Of a stretch of DNA of 20,367 nt, positions 9,754-20,367 are shown one piece after another. Position 1 is the first letter of the stretch. The number at the start of each line of letters is the position of its first letter. The position numbers and the translations under genes were made by a program. The stretch is taken from contig JNEM01009090.1 of assembly GCA_000697335.1 (NCBI GenBank), positions 1 to 20,367 on the forward strand, in the 5' to 3' direction. Origin of the DNA: Conidiobolus incongruus B7586. Its lineage: Eukaryota; Entomophthoromycota; Entomophthoromycetes; Entomophthorales; Conidiobolaceae. The notes under the pieces were generated by a model. It saw only the letters and a program-made list of their open reading frames with translations, was not told where the DNA came from and ran no database searches.

Positions 9754-12700
9754 ATGAGTGATGTTCAATCAAATTCCTATGTTCACCACGCTTTAATAAA
9801 TCAACAAGATAAAGAAATTAACTTATCCACTTCCGATTCAAAAGAACATAATTCTGTATTCACATCTCCCTTAGAAATTCATCCCATCCATTCATCCCAA
9901 AAATTAAGTGCCAACCAAATTGAAATTAACCCTCAACATCCTTCTCAATGGGATTTATTAACTACTTTGCAATGGATGCTACAAAATGATTTGGCCGATT
10001 TAGTTGATATTATCAGAGGTAATTATAATACTCTAATTAAATAAACATTATTAATATTTTTTATTAATAGATAACAAAATATTTGGACAAGCTTTTCTTG
10101 ATTTAAATCACAAAACATTAAGATCTCTCGATGTTACTAGTTACAGAGATCGAACAAGATTATTAAGAGCAATTAAAACACTTACTCCCAACTCCGATAA
10201 TAATGGACTTTTAGTCGAAGTAAGTAATTGTTTCCAAGTTAAATATTGTAACTAATATACTATTATTAGACTCGAAAATTAGATTTTGATAATCCTAATT
10301 CTCCAATTACACCGCCTTGCACGCAACATTCAAATTGGCCACACGAATCCTCTCAAAACACTGCATACTCACCCTCAGAGTCAAGGCCTTCCAGATTTTC
10401 GCCTAATACCTCTTCTTCTACTTTAGCTTCTGACTCTTTCTTCGACCAAAATAGAAATAGCAGAGTTGGGTATAATGAAAATATTAACTCTTCAGGTCCA
10501 ACATTATCTGAAGCATTCCACAATATTTCAAATAACAGAGCATCCCACCATGGGATTATTGACCATGAATCCCCTACACCAAAGGCTTTATCATCTCACC
10601 CAAACATCCAAGTTAATCATGCTCCCAGTTCACCTGAATCCGATTCTAATGCTTCTTTCACGGTGCTTGGTCCTCCCAGATTCAAAAATTCAGTATATGG
10701 GCAGAATAGTTCAGCATGTCTTTCTGAACCATCACTCCCTGTAGTTATTTCCCCAGAATCAGAATTAACCGACCCTATTCATAATCCTTCTTATCAGCTC
10801 AACTCCACCTCATTTGACTCTTCAACAGCATATAAAACAAATATAAATCCTAAGACCCCTGGACCCATAATTACCCCAAGAAAAGAATCTATGGCTAATT
10901 TAAATAAGAGTCGCCTACCAAACCCAGGTTTTGCCACTTCTCCTCGTCCTCTTCGAAACAGCCCAAGCTCCAATCTGTTACAACCCACTACATTGGATGC
11001 GATGCTCTCTTCTCAGCGTAGATCCTCCTTATACTACACTGCTCAAAGATCATCGATGATAGAGAGTGAAACGGGGCCTGGGAAAGCTGTTGAATCAATC
11101 CATACGGCACCAACTCTAGTTTCTAAACCAAAACTAAAATCAAAACCTTCTCAAGAATCAGGACTATTAGCATCAATTTTGCCTAGTATATTCCGAAAGT
11201 CACCTAAGCATTCTCGCAAATCAAGCTGCCCAGATGACGATATTCCAATATCAAATATCTTGGTAAATCTTTATGATGTAGATGGCACGCTATATCCCAT
11301 ATATTTGACTCCTCCTGTGACTCCAAATCATTTATATGATACTATTGCAGCTAAACTGCATTTGGATCCATCCAAAACATACCATTTCAAAGCTACTATC
11401 GACTCCATTACTACCACGGTTTCAAGCAAAAGAGATATTGTTGCCCTTTTATATCAAAGTAATAATGAAACCCCTTTAAAACTAGAGCTTTTACCTCAAG
11501 AAACCGATAAAAAACCACCGCTACCAAAATTACAAATTTTCTCACCTCCCATTGTACCTAATCAAGAACAGAGTTCATTTTCTTTAGCCACACGGAATCC
11601 TCAGAAACCATCTTCTACTAAATCTCCCACCACTAATACTAATATTAATACTACTACTACTACTACTACTACCCAATCCTTGACACCAATTGCGACCAAA
11701 AACTCACCATCTATCACTGCTGAATCTACCTCAGAGTTGGAACAAACACCTAGTTGGGCCCAGATGTGGACAGAAAGACCATCAACAGAAGTGATCAGCG
11801 ATAATTTAGATAAGTATTTCCCGGACCAAGATTTGGACAAACCCATTTTAGATCCCGTTCCTCAACCACCCTCATCACCATCTGTAGCAAGTTCAATCCC
11901 ACAGAATATACTCAATGATGGATCACTAGGAAGAAAGAAAAGTATTAGAATGGTCGTCCAAGAAGCACACCAGCGTCGTGTATCGAACGCTAAGAACCTA
12001 TCTCGAAGCAATACAAAATTGTGGGGCTCTAAACTTACCAGAGTCAATACCAAAAAAGAAGTGGTTTCTGAAAGACCAGTCACATCAATTCCAGAATCTC
12101 CTACATCAATTCCTTCCCCAACAGCAGACTTTCCACTTGATTTGATTGAAAAACAGCAAAATCAAGGCCCCCCAATGCAGTGGGTAATGGGTAAGATTAT
12201 AGGCCGTGGGTCTTTCGGAAGAGTTTTCCACGCATTGAATGCAGCTAATGGTGAAATGATTGCAGTCAAAGTAATCGAACTCCCGAATCCCAAAAACCAG
12301 TCCAATTTCTCCAGAAAGCGAGGAGATTTGATCAGAGATCTGTATAGTGAAATTGAATTGTTAAAAGACTTGGAACATGAGAACATTGTTCAGTATTTAG
12401 GCTTTGAACTATGTCCCCAATCTATCAATATCTTTTTGGAATACGTTGATGGTGGCTCCATTGAATCTGCATTACATCGATTTGGCCCTTTTCCTGAAGA
12501 CCACTGTAAAAATATGACACGCCAGGTGCTTAGAGGATTGGAATATTTACATAATAAGGATATTCTCCATCGAGACATTAAAGGTGCCAATGTATTGATT
12601 AATAGCCAAGGCGTTTGCAAGATCTCGGATTTTGGTATCAGTAAAAAGAATGATTATCAATTAGCTTATAAAAATAATTCACGCATGTCTTTCAAAGGTA

Positions 12701-13272
12701 ATCAATACTACTCAATTTCTATTTATATTTAACTTATCAATGATTTAATTTCAATAATTTTAGGCTCTGTATTTTGGTAAGTATACTGCTTTTTAATTTC
12801 ATTTTTATTATTAATTATATCGATTTTAGGATGGCTCCTGAAGTTGTACGTCATAATGGATATAGTGCTAAAGTTGATATATGGTAAGATAATATTTAAT
12901 AATTAATAATATAAATGATTAATAATTGATTATTTTTTAGGAGTTTGGGCTGTTTGGTTATAGAAATGTTAACTGGTCAAAGGCCTTGGAGAGATCTCAG
13001 CGAATTAGCTACAGTTTACAGAGTATGTATTAACTTTAACGCTTCAATCAATTTAATTAACATATTTTAATTTAGCTTGGACAATCCTCTGATGCTTCTA
13101 CACCAACGATACCTGAGAGTTCAGATATGGCTCGGGATTTTATGAAACAGTGCTTTATCATGTAAGGAATCACAAAAATCACTTCACTCATTCAACTAAT
13201 CAATTATTTTATAGAGAACCTGATCATAGGCCAACAGCTAAACAACTATTATCCCACTCCTTCTGTAAATAG
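9754..13272 (+). CDS. MAP kinase kinase kinase of the Ste11/Bck1 group (SAM, RA-like, kinase)
   Basis: Eight exons (9754-10018, 10071-10219, 10270-12697, 12764-12776, 12830-12883, 12941-13022, 13076-13161, 13215-13272) give 1,044 residues. A SAM domain spans about 64-127. A Ser/Pro/Asn-rich linker follows. A ubiquitin-like Ras-association-type fold is likely at about 466-548. A second linker with a poly-Thr run leads to the kinase domain at about 776-1042. The kinase has the glycine loop G-R-G-S-F-G (783-788), Lys805, HRD with Asp907, Lys909 and Asn912, DFG with Asp925, G-S-V-F-W-M-A-P-E (948-956), and the C-lobe VDIWSLGC. No catalytic residue is missing. The text mixes two classes: IVQYLGFE, SVFWMAPEVV and GYSAKVDIWSLGC recall Bck1/Mkh1 (cell-wall integrity), while HRDIKGAN recalls Ste11/Byr2, as does SAM plus Ras-association. 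The product should phosphorylate a MAPKK in the cytoplasm. Five of seven introns fall in the last 575 bases, cutting the kinase C-lobe into small exons. The start gives the only frame into the SAM domain. Confidence 0.9.
11650..11673 (+). repeat. (ACT)7 ACC microsatellite coding poly-Thr in the MAPKKK
   Basis: Seven perfect ACT triplets followed by ACC code eight threonines in the linker between the RA-like and kinase domains, after a degenerate Asn-Thr stretch. Perfect triplets suggest a recent or unstable expansion. It lies in a disordered segment, so length change should be tolerated. Confidence 0.8.
12764..12776 (+). other. 13-base micro-exon in the kinase activation segment
   Basis: This exon is bounded by TTTTAG before and GTAAGT after. 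With one base from the exon before and one from the exon after it supplies the codons for G-S-V-F-W (residues 948-952), directly ahead of M-A-P-E, as every Ste11/Bck1-type kinase requires. Thirteen is not a multiple of three, so skipping it would shift the frame and lose the C-lobe. Both flanking introns are short (66 and 53 bases). Confidence 0.85.
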
Positions 13273-14007
13273 TCTGATGATTTAAGAATGTTTAAATTTA
13301 CATTTAATTATATTTATCTCATTTCAACTATTATTTAATTGATGTTATATATTCATACACAATCCTAATTAATCAAAGTATATTGCAACATTTATATTTT
13401 TGATCTTTAGATCATTTTAAACTTAAATTTATATTTTCCCTCAAAATTGTATTATTCTATTCAGATTTTAACTTATTTTTATTATTGTATTTCAGTTTTA
13501 AAGTTATATTGCAATTTTATTAAATATTCAAATTTTGAGATAAATTTACTTAAATAAATTATTTAAAATATTACTTCAATCTTATATTGATAGTGTATAA
13601 ATATTTAACAAATATAATTGATATAACTCAATTTTGATTTAAATGTGATAGGATAGTTAAATTTTATATTAAGATTAAATTATTTTTAATCTAATATGTT
13701 TCCAAGCTTCTGGTACAAAATATTATCAAGCTCCATATTTGTATGAATTATTTTATGATTTATAAATAATTTAAGTCTTGTTATCTTTATTTAAACTATA
13801 TTTTACATTTTGATTATATATATTACTATATATAATATAAACTTTGAATATTTAGTTCCCTAATATATTTTAAAATTATTATTATTATTCACAATAATTT
13901 AATTATTTATTTTTATAAAAATATCAAAAATTTGAAATTTAAGTTAATATTAGAATATATGTACTAGTTAAATAAAATGAATTTGGGTTTGAGTATTTGT
14001 AATTTAT
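13273..14007. other. AT-rich region between the MAPKKK and the retrotransposon
   Basis: These 735 bases hold the MAPKKK 3' end and then featureless AT-rich DNA. A slightly less AT-rich patch lies near 13696-13735 but carries no recognisable coding motif. No AATAAA stands out directly after the stop, and no RNA gene is seen. Confidence 0.55.
14002..14007. repeat. candidate target-site duplication, left copy
   Basis: ATTTAT directly before the left LTR is repeated directly after the right LTR at 19701-19706. Ty3/Gypsy elements usually leave 4-6 base duplications, so it fits, but six A/T bases in this DNA are weak proof and the LTR ends are approximate. Confidence 0.3.
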
Positions 14008-14404
14008 TAAGAGATTAGTTCTTTAAATTCTTATATATATTTTTATATAATTCAATTAACTATAAATTATATGATTAATTTATACTTTTATAGCTAAATT
14101 AATTGTACAAATAGCATTAGATTATTTAATAAACTATGTTTTTCTTTTTCTTTTTAATTCTTACTATTTCTTATTTTTTTCATTATCTCTAAAATTGAAG
14201 CTATATTTTATTATTACTACAGTATATTAACACTACCTAATATAAATCTTAATATATTAGTAACTTATCCTAGTTTGAAGCTTAATTAAATTTTATTTAT
14301 ATTTACATACTATAGTTATATTATAATATTATGTTTTATGTCACACTACTTTTATATTAAGTTTTCCTCTATATTATATTAGTATTTACTACTATACTTA
14401 TATA
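14008..14404 (+). repeat. left (5') LTR of the chromovirus fossil
   Basis: This stretch of about 397 bases aligns end to end with 19312-19700. Long identical blocks include the one around AATATAAATCTTAATATATT and another around TTTGAAGCTTAATTAAA. By eye there are about 45 differences, nearly all C/T or G/A, plus one indel of about eight bases. The left boundary is uncertain by several bases, and similarity might reach a little further left. Confidence 0.85.
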
Positions 14405-17400
14405 ATAACAGCAATAAAACTATTAAAAACCTATTAGAAATTAATAACTACCTGTATTAAATCTATTTATTATTATTTTAAATCTTATTTATAACTTATT
14501 TTACTTTAATTTAATATTATACACTATAATACCACTAAAAAAAAGATATCTTTATATTATTTTAATAATGATAATAGTTTAATTACCAAATAAATCTAAA
14601 ATTTTAAATTTTAAAAATTTATTACCCTTTAAAAAACTTATATTAAACAACTTTTAGTTAAGAAAAACATAACTCAAAAAGTTTAAATCTAATAAACTAG
14701 TTACTTTACTATAGTTAATATATTAAACTATCTTTTCAATGTTTTTAAAAACAAATTAACCATTTATAATAGTTTTAAAAACTTCTACAAACTTAAAAAT
14801 TATCTTAAAAATATAAAGAATTATTTTAATTTAATTTTTAATAAAGATTTAAAGAATATCTTTAAATTAGCTATTTTTTTTTAGAAAAATCTACTTATAC
14901 TTAATAGTTAATTTATTACAAGCTTAATCCTAAAGAGTTTTTAAGGGGATAACCTATAATAAAAATATAAACCTTTAAACAATTAGAAAAAGCTTTTAAA
15001 AAAAAGTATTACTTAAAAAATTAAATTTAATTTATAAGAGAAAAGTTTTCTTAACTTAAACAAAAAACTTTTATAAAGTAATTAATTAAGAAATTTAATA
15101 AGATATATTTAAACATATTAAATATTACTAAAAAAGAATAAATTTATAAGCTATTATAATATCTTAATCTTTAAATAAAACTCTAATTAGTTAATAAAGA
15201 ACATTTTAATAATATATTTTTTTCTAACATATATGATATAGCAATTATAATTGATAATATTTTTTACTTTATAATTAAATTTTTTTAACTTAAGAATTAA
15301 TCTTTTAAAACTTATTTTAACCTAATTAAATCTTAAATAATAAATATTTTTGTTTTAAAGCTTTATAAGAAAACTTTTAATAAAGAAGTTAAAGTTTACT
15401 TAAAAGTAAATAAAAATTATTATTATTACTAAAAGACACAAGTTAATTATAAAACTAATAAGTGTTTTTTTAAGAAGCAATATTTATTTAATTCTTAATA
15501 ATTTTAATTTACTAATTATAAATTAAACTTCAATAATATTAATATTATTTTAAAATTACCTCTTTTATAATTAGTTAGCAGATTCTAATTTAATCCACAA
15601 AAGTTTTAATAAACTAATGATTCTACAAATTAAACTATATATACTAAAGAGATTTAACTTATTAAATTACTAGAAACTAAAAATATTTTAGTAACTAATT
15701 TATCTTATAATTTTTTACCTTTAATTATCATTTTATTATTTGTTTTAATTAAATATTTTATAGATATACTTATTAATTTTTTAATTAACTTTAGTTATTT
15801 TAATTATATTATCTTTTCTTTTATTATTATTAAACTATCTTTACCTATTTAAAAAAGCATTTTAATAATTAAATATACTAATAATTTAATAGAACAAGCA
15901 TTTAACACTATATTTAAATATTTATCACTATTTTTTAACTATTCCTAATATATTAAATTTTTAGTTAGTAGCATTAGTTATAATTTTATATTAGGTTAAA
16001 ATTAATTTAAATACCATAGTTTTTTATCTATAAATATTACTTTAAAAGGTTATAAATTTATTTCTTTTATATTTTAAAAAAAATTAGTAGAATTAACTTT
16101 AAAAAATTTATATTACCTTATTATAAAATTACTAAATATTTTACCTAATACTAACTCTACAATTATGTCAAATAATTTTATTATTATAAATAAAAACTAA
16201 TGTAAAAAATTAATTAAAAACTTTAAAAATTTATAAAAATATATATTTGTTTATTATTTATCTATTAGTATTTTATTTGTTGATTTTAATGAAGTTATAA
16301 CTAATAACCACTTTTTATACAATATAGTAAGTTAATTTATTAATGTTTTTGAATTTATAAGTAAATACCTCTTAAATATAATATTAAACACAAAATTAAA
16401 CTTCTTTTAAGTATATAACTATACTTAAAGTTTATTTATCATTTATCTCTTAAATAATATTAAACTTTAAAAGAAGAAATTTAAAAATTACTTAAATATA
16501 AATATATTAAACTTTTTTCTTTACTATAAAAATCTCTTATTTTTTTTATATAAAAGGTTAATGGTGGTTAAAAATTATATATTGATAATTATATTTTAAA
16601 CTCTAAAATTATTAAGGATAAAACTTTATTATTAAACCTATATGATATTAAAGATAAATTACTTAAATCTATTATATTCACTAAATTAAATATTAAAAAT
16701 AGTTATTATAATATTAAAATTAAAAAAAATTCTATCCTTTTAACTATTTTCAATACTCTATTAAGTTATTATAAATTTACTATTATAAACTTTAAATTAT
16801 ATAATGCTTTTGTAACTTTTACTTAATTTATCAATTCCTTTTTTAATTTTATTTTTAATAACTTTATTATTATTTATCTTAATAATATTTTAATCTATTT
16901 AAAAATTAAAGAAGAATATATTTAACATGTTAATTAAGTTTAATAAATTATTCAAGGATATAAATTATCTTTAAAATTATTAAAATATATTTTTAATATC
17001 TTTTTTATCTTTTTTTATAGTTATATTGTTTCTTTTTAAGGAATTAACATTGATTTAACTAAACTTAATAATGTAAGAGTTTTTATTATACTTATAAACA
17101 AAGATTAACTTATGTTTATACTTAAATTATTATATTACTTTAAAGATTTCATTAACTTTTTTATTAAACTTATAATTCTTTTAACTAATCTTTTCAGAAA
17201 AAACTCTTTTTTTAAATAAACTCTATTATATATTTTTTGTATAAATCCTTTAATTTTTTATATTACCAATACTTTTACTTTATTTATTTTTAATCTTAAA
17301 CTACTTACTATTATTTTTACTAGTTCTAATTCTTTTATAATTAGTAGATAGTTAGTTTAGTATAAATTTAATTTATATTTTACTTTTTAACTATAAAATA

Positions 17401-19311
17401 ATAAATAAAAAAGAATAAGTTAAGTTTAATTTTATAAATATTACTTTAAAGCTTATAATATTTTAGTTAAGAAAAATAAAGTTAGCTGAATTAAAATACC
17501 TAGTTTATAAATAAAAACTCTTTGCTCTAGTAGAAATAATTAAAAATGATTTATATTTTTTATTTTGCAACTTTTTCTTAATATTTATAAATCACAAATC
17601 ACTTATTTATTTAAATACTTAAAAATATTTATTAAGAAAATAGACTAGATAAATGAAAATTATTTAAACTTATTTTTTCTTTATCTAATATCTTTTAAGT
17701 TAATAAAATCATATTATAGATACTTTGTTAGGAAATCTTATATACCTATCTTTCTATTTTAATTATAAAAACCTAGTAGATATTAACATAATGATTATTA
17801 ATAAAGGAAATAAAAAATTTATTATATTATTTTAAAAAACTTTACTAAATAATGATTTTTTATTTTAATTAAAGAAAAACTCTTTAAACTATTAGAAAAT
17901 TAGTTAAAATATGTTAAAAAGTTTAAAATCATTGATAACTTATTATATTATAATGATTGTTTATATATCTTTAATATTCTTAAAATTTAATAAATAATAT
18001 TTAATAAATATTATAACTTACTTATTAAAGGATATTAAAGCTAATTAAAAACTACTAAGAGAATTAAAATAAGATATTACTAGCTTTTTTTAGTTAAATT
18101 AATTTAGAAATATATTAATACTTGTGATATATGCTAAAGAATTAAATATAATACCTAATTAATATAGTAAACTTATTCCTATATAAATCTTTAATAAAAC
18201 TTAATAATAAATCTAACTTGATTTTATAGAAATTCTTAAATCAATAATTAGTTATAATAACTTACTAATTGTAATTGATTCATTCTTTAAATATGTTTAT
18301 TTTATTTTTTATTTCAAAACTTCTATAGTTAAAGATATTATATAACTATTATTTTCTAATATTTTTACTTATTATAAAATTCTATAAACTATTGTATTTA
18401 ATAAAGATATATGATTTAACTTTTAATTTTAAAAGTTACTATCTTTTTCCCTTAAGATTAATTTAGCAATGTTTATTATTAATCATCACTAAACTAATAA
18501 ACTTGTTTAAAAAACTATTAAAACCTTAAAGCAAATGATTAAAGCTTATAATAACATTAATCAATTAAATTAAAATACTTATATCTACTAACTTTAATAT
18601 TTATTCAACCCTTTTATTAACAAATCAACAAGTTTTAGCTTTTATTTCATTAATTATAACAGACATCTTAACTTAATAATTGTTTTAAAATTTTAAATTA
18701 ATTTAACTTTAAATGTTGTTGAATTTTAATTTAATATTAAATATATTAAATCCTTTATTAAATTTAACTTAGAAGAAAATTAAAAGATTATAGAATAATA
18801 ATATTTAAAATTATTTAAGAATCCTTTTAAATATAAAACTAATATGTTTGTATACTTAGAATAATCTACCCTTAAACTTATTTTACTTAAATTTAACTTA
18901 AATCTAAAATTCTTACTATTATATTATAATCCCTATAAAATTTAATCTATTGATTTAAATTTTAAAAATATTATTTTAAAATTACCCCCAACTTTAAAAA
19001 TCAACTTTACCTTTCATATATCTAAAATCAAACCTTATTTTAAAGATTTTAACATTTTTCCTAATTTATTAAAACCTTTAAAACTTAATTTAATTATTAA
19101 TTAAAATAGAAAAGAAGAATATTATATTGATTATATAATTAAATTTAAATCTATTAAAAATCAGCTTTATTTCTATATAAAATAGATAGGTTATCTTATT
19201 AAAGAAGTTATATAAGAACCCTTAGAAAATATTAAGAATATTTTAACTTATTATACCTATTTATAAAAATCTAAAGAGTGTGTCTTTTTTAAAAATTTAT
19301 TAAAAAAGTAT

Positions 19312-19700
19312 TAAAAAACTAATTCTTTAAATTTTTATATATACTTCTATATAATTCAATTAACTATAAATTATATGACTAAATTATACTTTTATAACTA
19401 AATTAATTATATAAATAATATTAAATTATTTAATAAACTAGGTTTTTTTTTAATTTTTATTATTTCTTATCCTTTTTACTATCTTTAAAATTGAAACTAT
19501 ATTTTATTAGTATTATAGTATATTAATACCACCTAATATAAATCTTAATATATTAGTGATTTATCCTAGTTTGAAGCTTAATTAAACTTTATTTATATTT
19601 ATATACTATAGCCACATTATAATATTATGTTTTATATCACACTACTCTTATATTAAGTTTTTCTCTGTATTATATTGGTATTTACTACTATACTTACACA
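19312..19700 (+). repeat. right (3') LTR of the chromovirus fossil
   Basis: This is the partner of the left LTR, about 389 bases, directly after the chromodomain-like end of the coding part. Some cytosines kept here are lost in the left copy and the reverse also occurs, so the two have decayed independently since insertion. A possible purine-rich remnant (AAAGAGTG) lies about 30 bases upstream. Confidence 0.85.
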
Positions 19701-19706
19701 ATTTAT
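19701..19706. repeat. candidate target-site duplication, right copy
   Basis: ATTTAT follows the right LTR and matches 14002-14007 before the left one. See the left copy for the caveats. Confidence 0.3.
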
Positions 19707-20367
19707 GTTTTTGCTTTATAATTTAATAAATTAAATTTTATTTTGTTAAATAACCTACTATAATGATTATTTGATATTTATTCTATATCTAAAGAATATT
19801 AAAATTTAATTTTTAATTTTATTCTTTAAAGTTATTTAAACTGTTTAAATAAACTTTAAAAATTTAAAAGCTTCAGAAATAAAAGAATATTTTGTTTTAC
19901 TCATTATATTATTTTTAAACTCGTAGAATTATTTTGAAAAAATTGATTCAAAATCTAGTTTGTTATATATCTTGATATTACTCTATATTTTAAAATAATG
20001 GGAATTTTTTGTAATTAAAAATAAATAAACATTTTAATATATAATAGATAAAATTAAATATATAATAAAAAATTAATATTTTTCTTATATTATTAATAAC
20101 TTTTTGTTATATTTTTAATAAGCTTCCAATATTCAAAAATAATTCTTTTTATTAAAAACTATAATTTAATATTTAATATACTAATTAAATTTTCCTGTAG
20201 AAATTTTCTTTTTTATAAGCTAGTTTTTTAATTATTTTAAGTAATTATAGTTACATAGGTTATAAGTTAAAGAATATATTAGATATAGTAGTTTTTTCAA
20301 GTTATTTTTAGTTAAAAAGTTTTTTACAATTTTATATTTATATATTTTTTAAATATTATATAAAATA
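19707..20367. other. AT-rich region right of the retrotransposon
   Basis: These 661 bases have no gene, RNA or repeat that I can recognise. The first 150 or so share the fossil's shortage of CA dinucleotides (mostly CT), whereas further right CA returns. That could mean spread of the mutation process past the element, or a second decayed repeat fragment. The numbers are too small to decide. Confidence 0.5.

Larger units (their letters stand above)
14008..19700 (+). mobile_element. decayed Ty3/Gypsy LTR retrotransposon, chromovirus type (fossil)
   Basis: About 5.7 kb lies between two similar LTRs, oriented left to right. Translating short stretches shows the parts in the usual Ty3/Gypsy order: a gag capsid-like region about 14930-15300 with a possible zinc-knuckle remnant near 15420-15465, a protease-like region about 15750-16000, reverse transcriptase about 16560-17110, RNase H about 17300-17730, integrase about 17960-18620, and a chromodomain-like tail about 19110-19270. 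The order RT, RNase H, IN marks Ty3/Gypsy rather than Ty1/Copia, and the chromodomain marks the chromovirus branch. No envelope-like part is seen. The copy is thoroughly broken, with dozens of lesions and no long open frame. Its composition is extreme: very AT-rich, with CA dinucleotides scarce. LTR divergence of roughly a tenth, nearly all transitions, says it is old or was heavily mutated by a repeat-directed process. No nested insertion was recognised. Confidence 0.85.

Noticed and set aside
10466-10744. 92-residue open frame in the MAPKKK linker
   Set aside because: It is out of phase with the exon that continues from the SAM domain to the kinase, and it has no recognisable motif.
12698-12732. 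Kinase ending in NQYYSISIYI after the activation loop, as a plain open frame suggests
   Set aside because: This is read-through into an intron. Splicing at the GT after FKG restores G-S-V-F-W-M-A-P-E and the complete C-lobe.
14405-14930. A separate gene between the left LTR and the gag-like region
   Set aside because: The stretch has the same extreme composition as the fossil and no motif; it is best read as the element's leader and the start of gag.

Overview
The window looks like nuclear DNA of a fungus with a very AT-rich genome. Four genes carry short introns: nineteen introns of 49 to 67 bases, all GT...AG, confirmed by reading frame and by protein family. The proteins are fungal or opisthokont in type: Fap7/AK6, Pwp1, a Hook dynein adaptor and a MAP kinase kinase kinase with SAM, Ras-association-like and kinase parts. 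The species cannot be named from this. An early-diverging (zygomycete-type) fungus is a reasonable guess, but an AT-rich ascomycete is not excluded.

Layout. Positions 113-1021 (+): an intronless gene for a secreted, cysteine-free Gly/Tyr/Asp/His repeat protein that I cannot assign to a family. Positions 1991-2607 (+): FAP7/AK6, three exons. Positions 2842-4602 (+): PWP1, six exons, 234 bases after FAP7. Positions 5220-7970 (-): a Hook protein, six exons, convergent with PWP1. Positions 9754-13272 (+): a MAPKKK of the Ste11/Bck1 group, eight exons, divergent from the Hook gene across 1.8 kb of AT-rich DNA. Positions 14008-19700 (+): a badly decayed Ty3/Gypsy LTR retrotransposon of the chromovirus type, with both LTRs, lying in gene-free DNA that runs to the end of the window.

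How the genes relate. Fap7 and Pwp1 both serve ribosome synthesis (40S maturation, and 60S/rDNA chromatin, respectively) and lie head to tail. The Hook protein links early endosomes to dynein for long-range transport in hyphae. The MAPKKK heads a signalling cascade, mating/filamentation or cell-wall integrity. Nothing ties all five genes into one pathway. The repeat protein probably ends up in the cell wall or outside the cell.

The points most worth a second look are the repeat protein with its regularly placed KSY spacers, a 13-base micro-exon in the activation segment of the kinase, and the CpA-poor, transition-biased decay of the retrotransposon. That decay looks like a repeat-directed C-to-T mutation process. 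No CRISPR array, tRNA or rRNA was seen.
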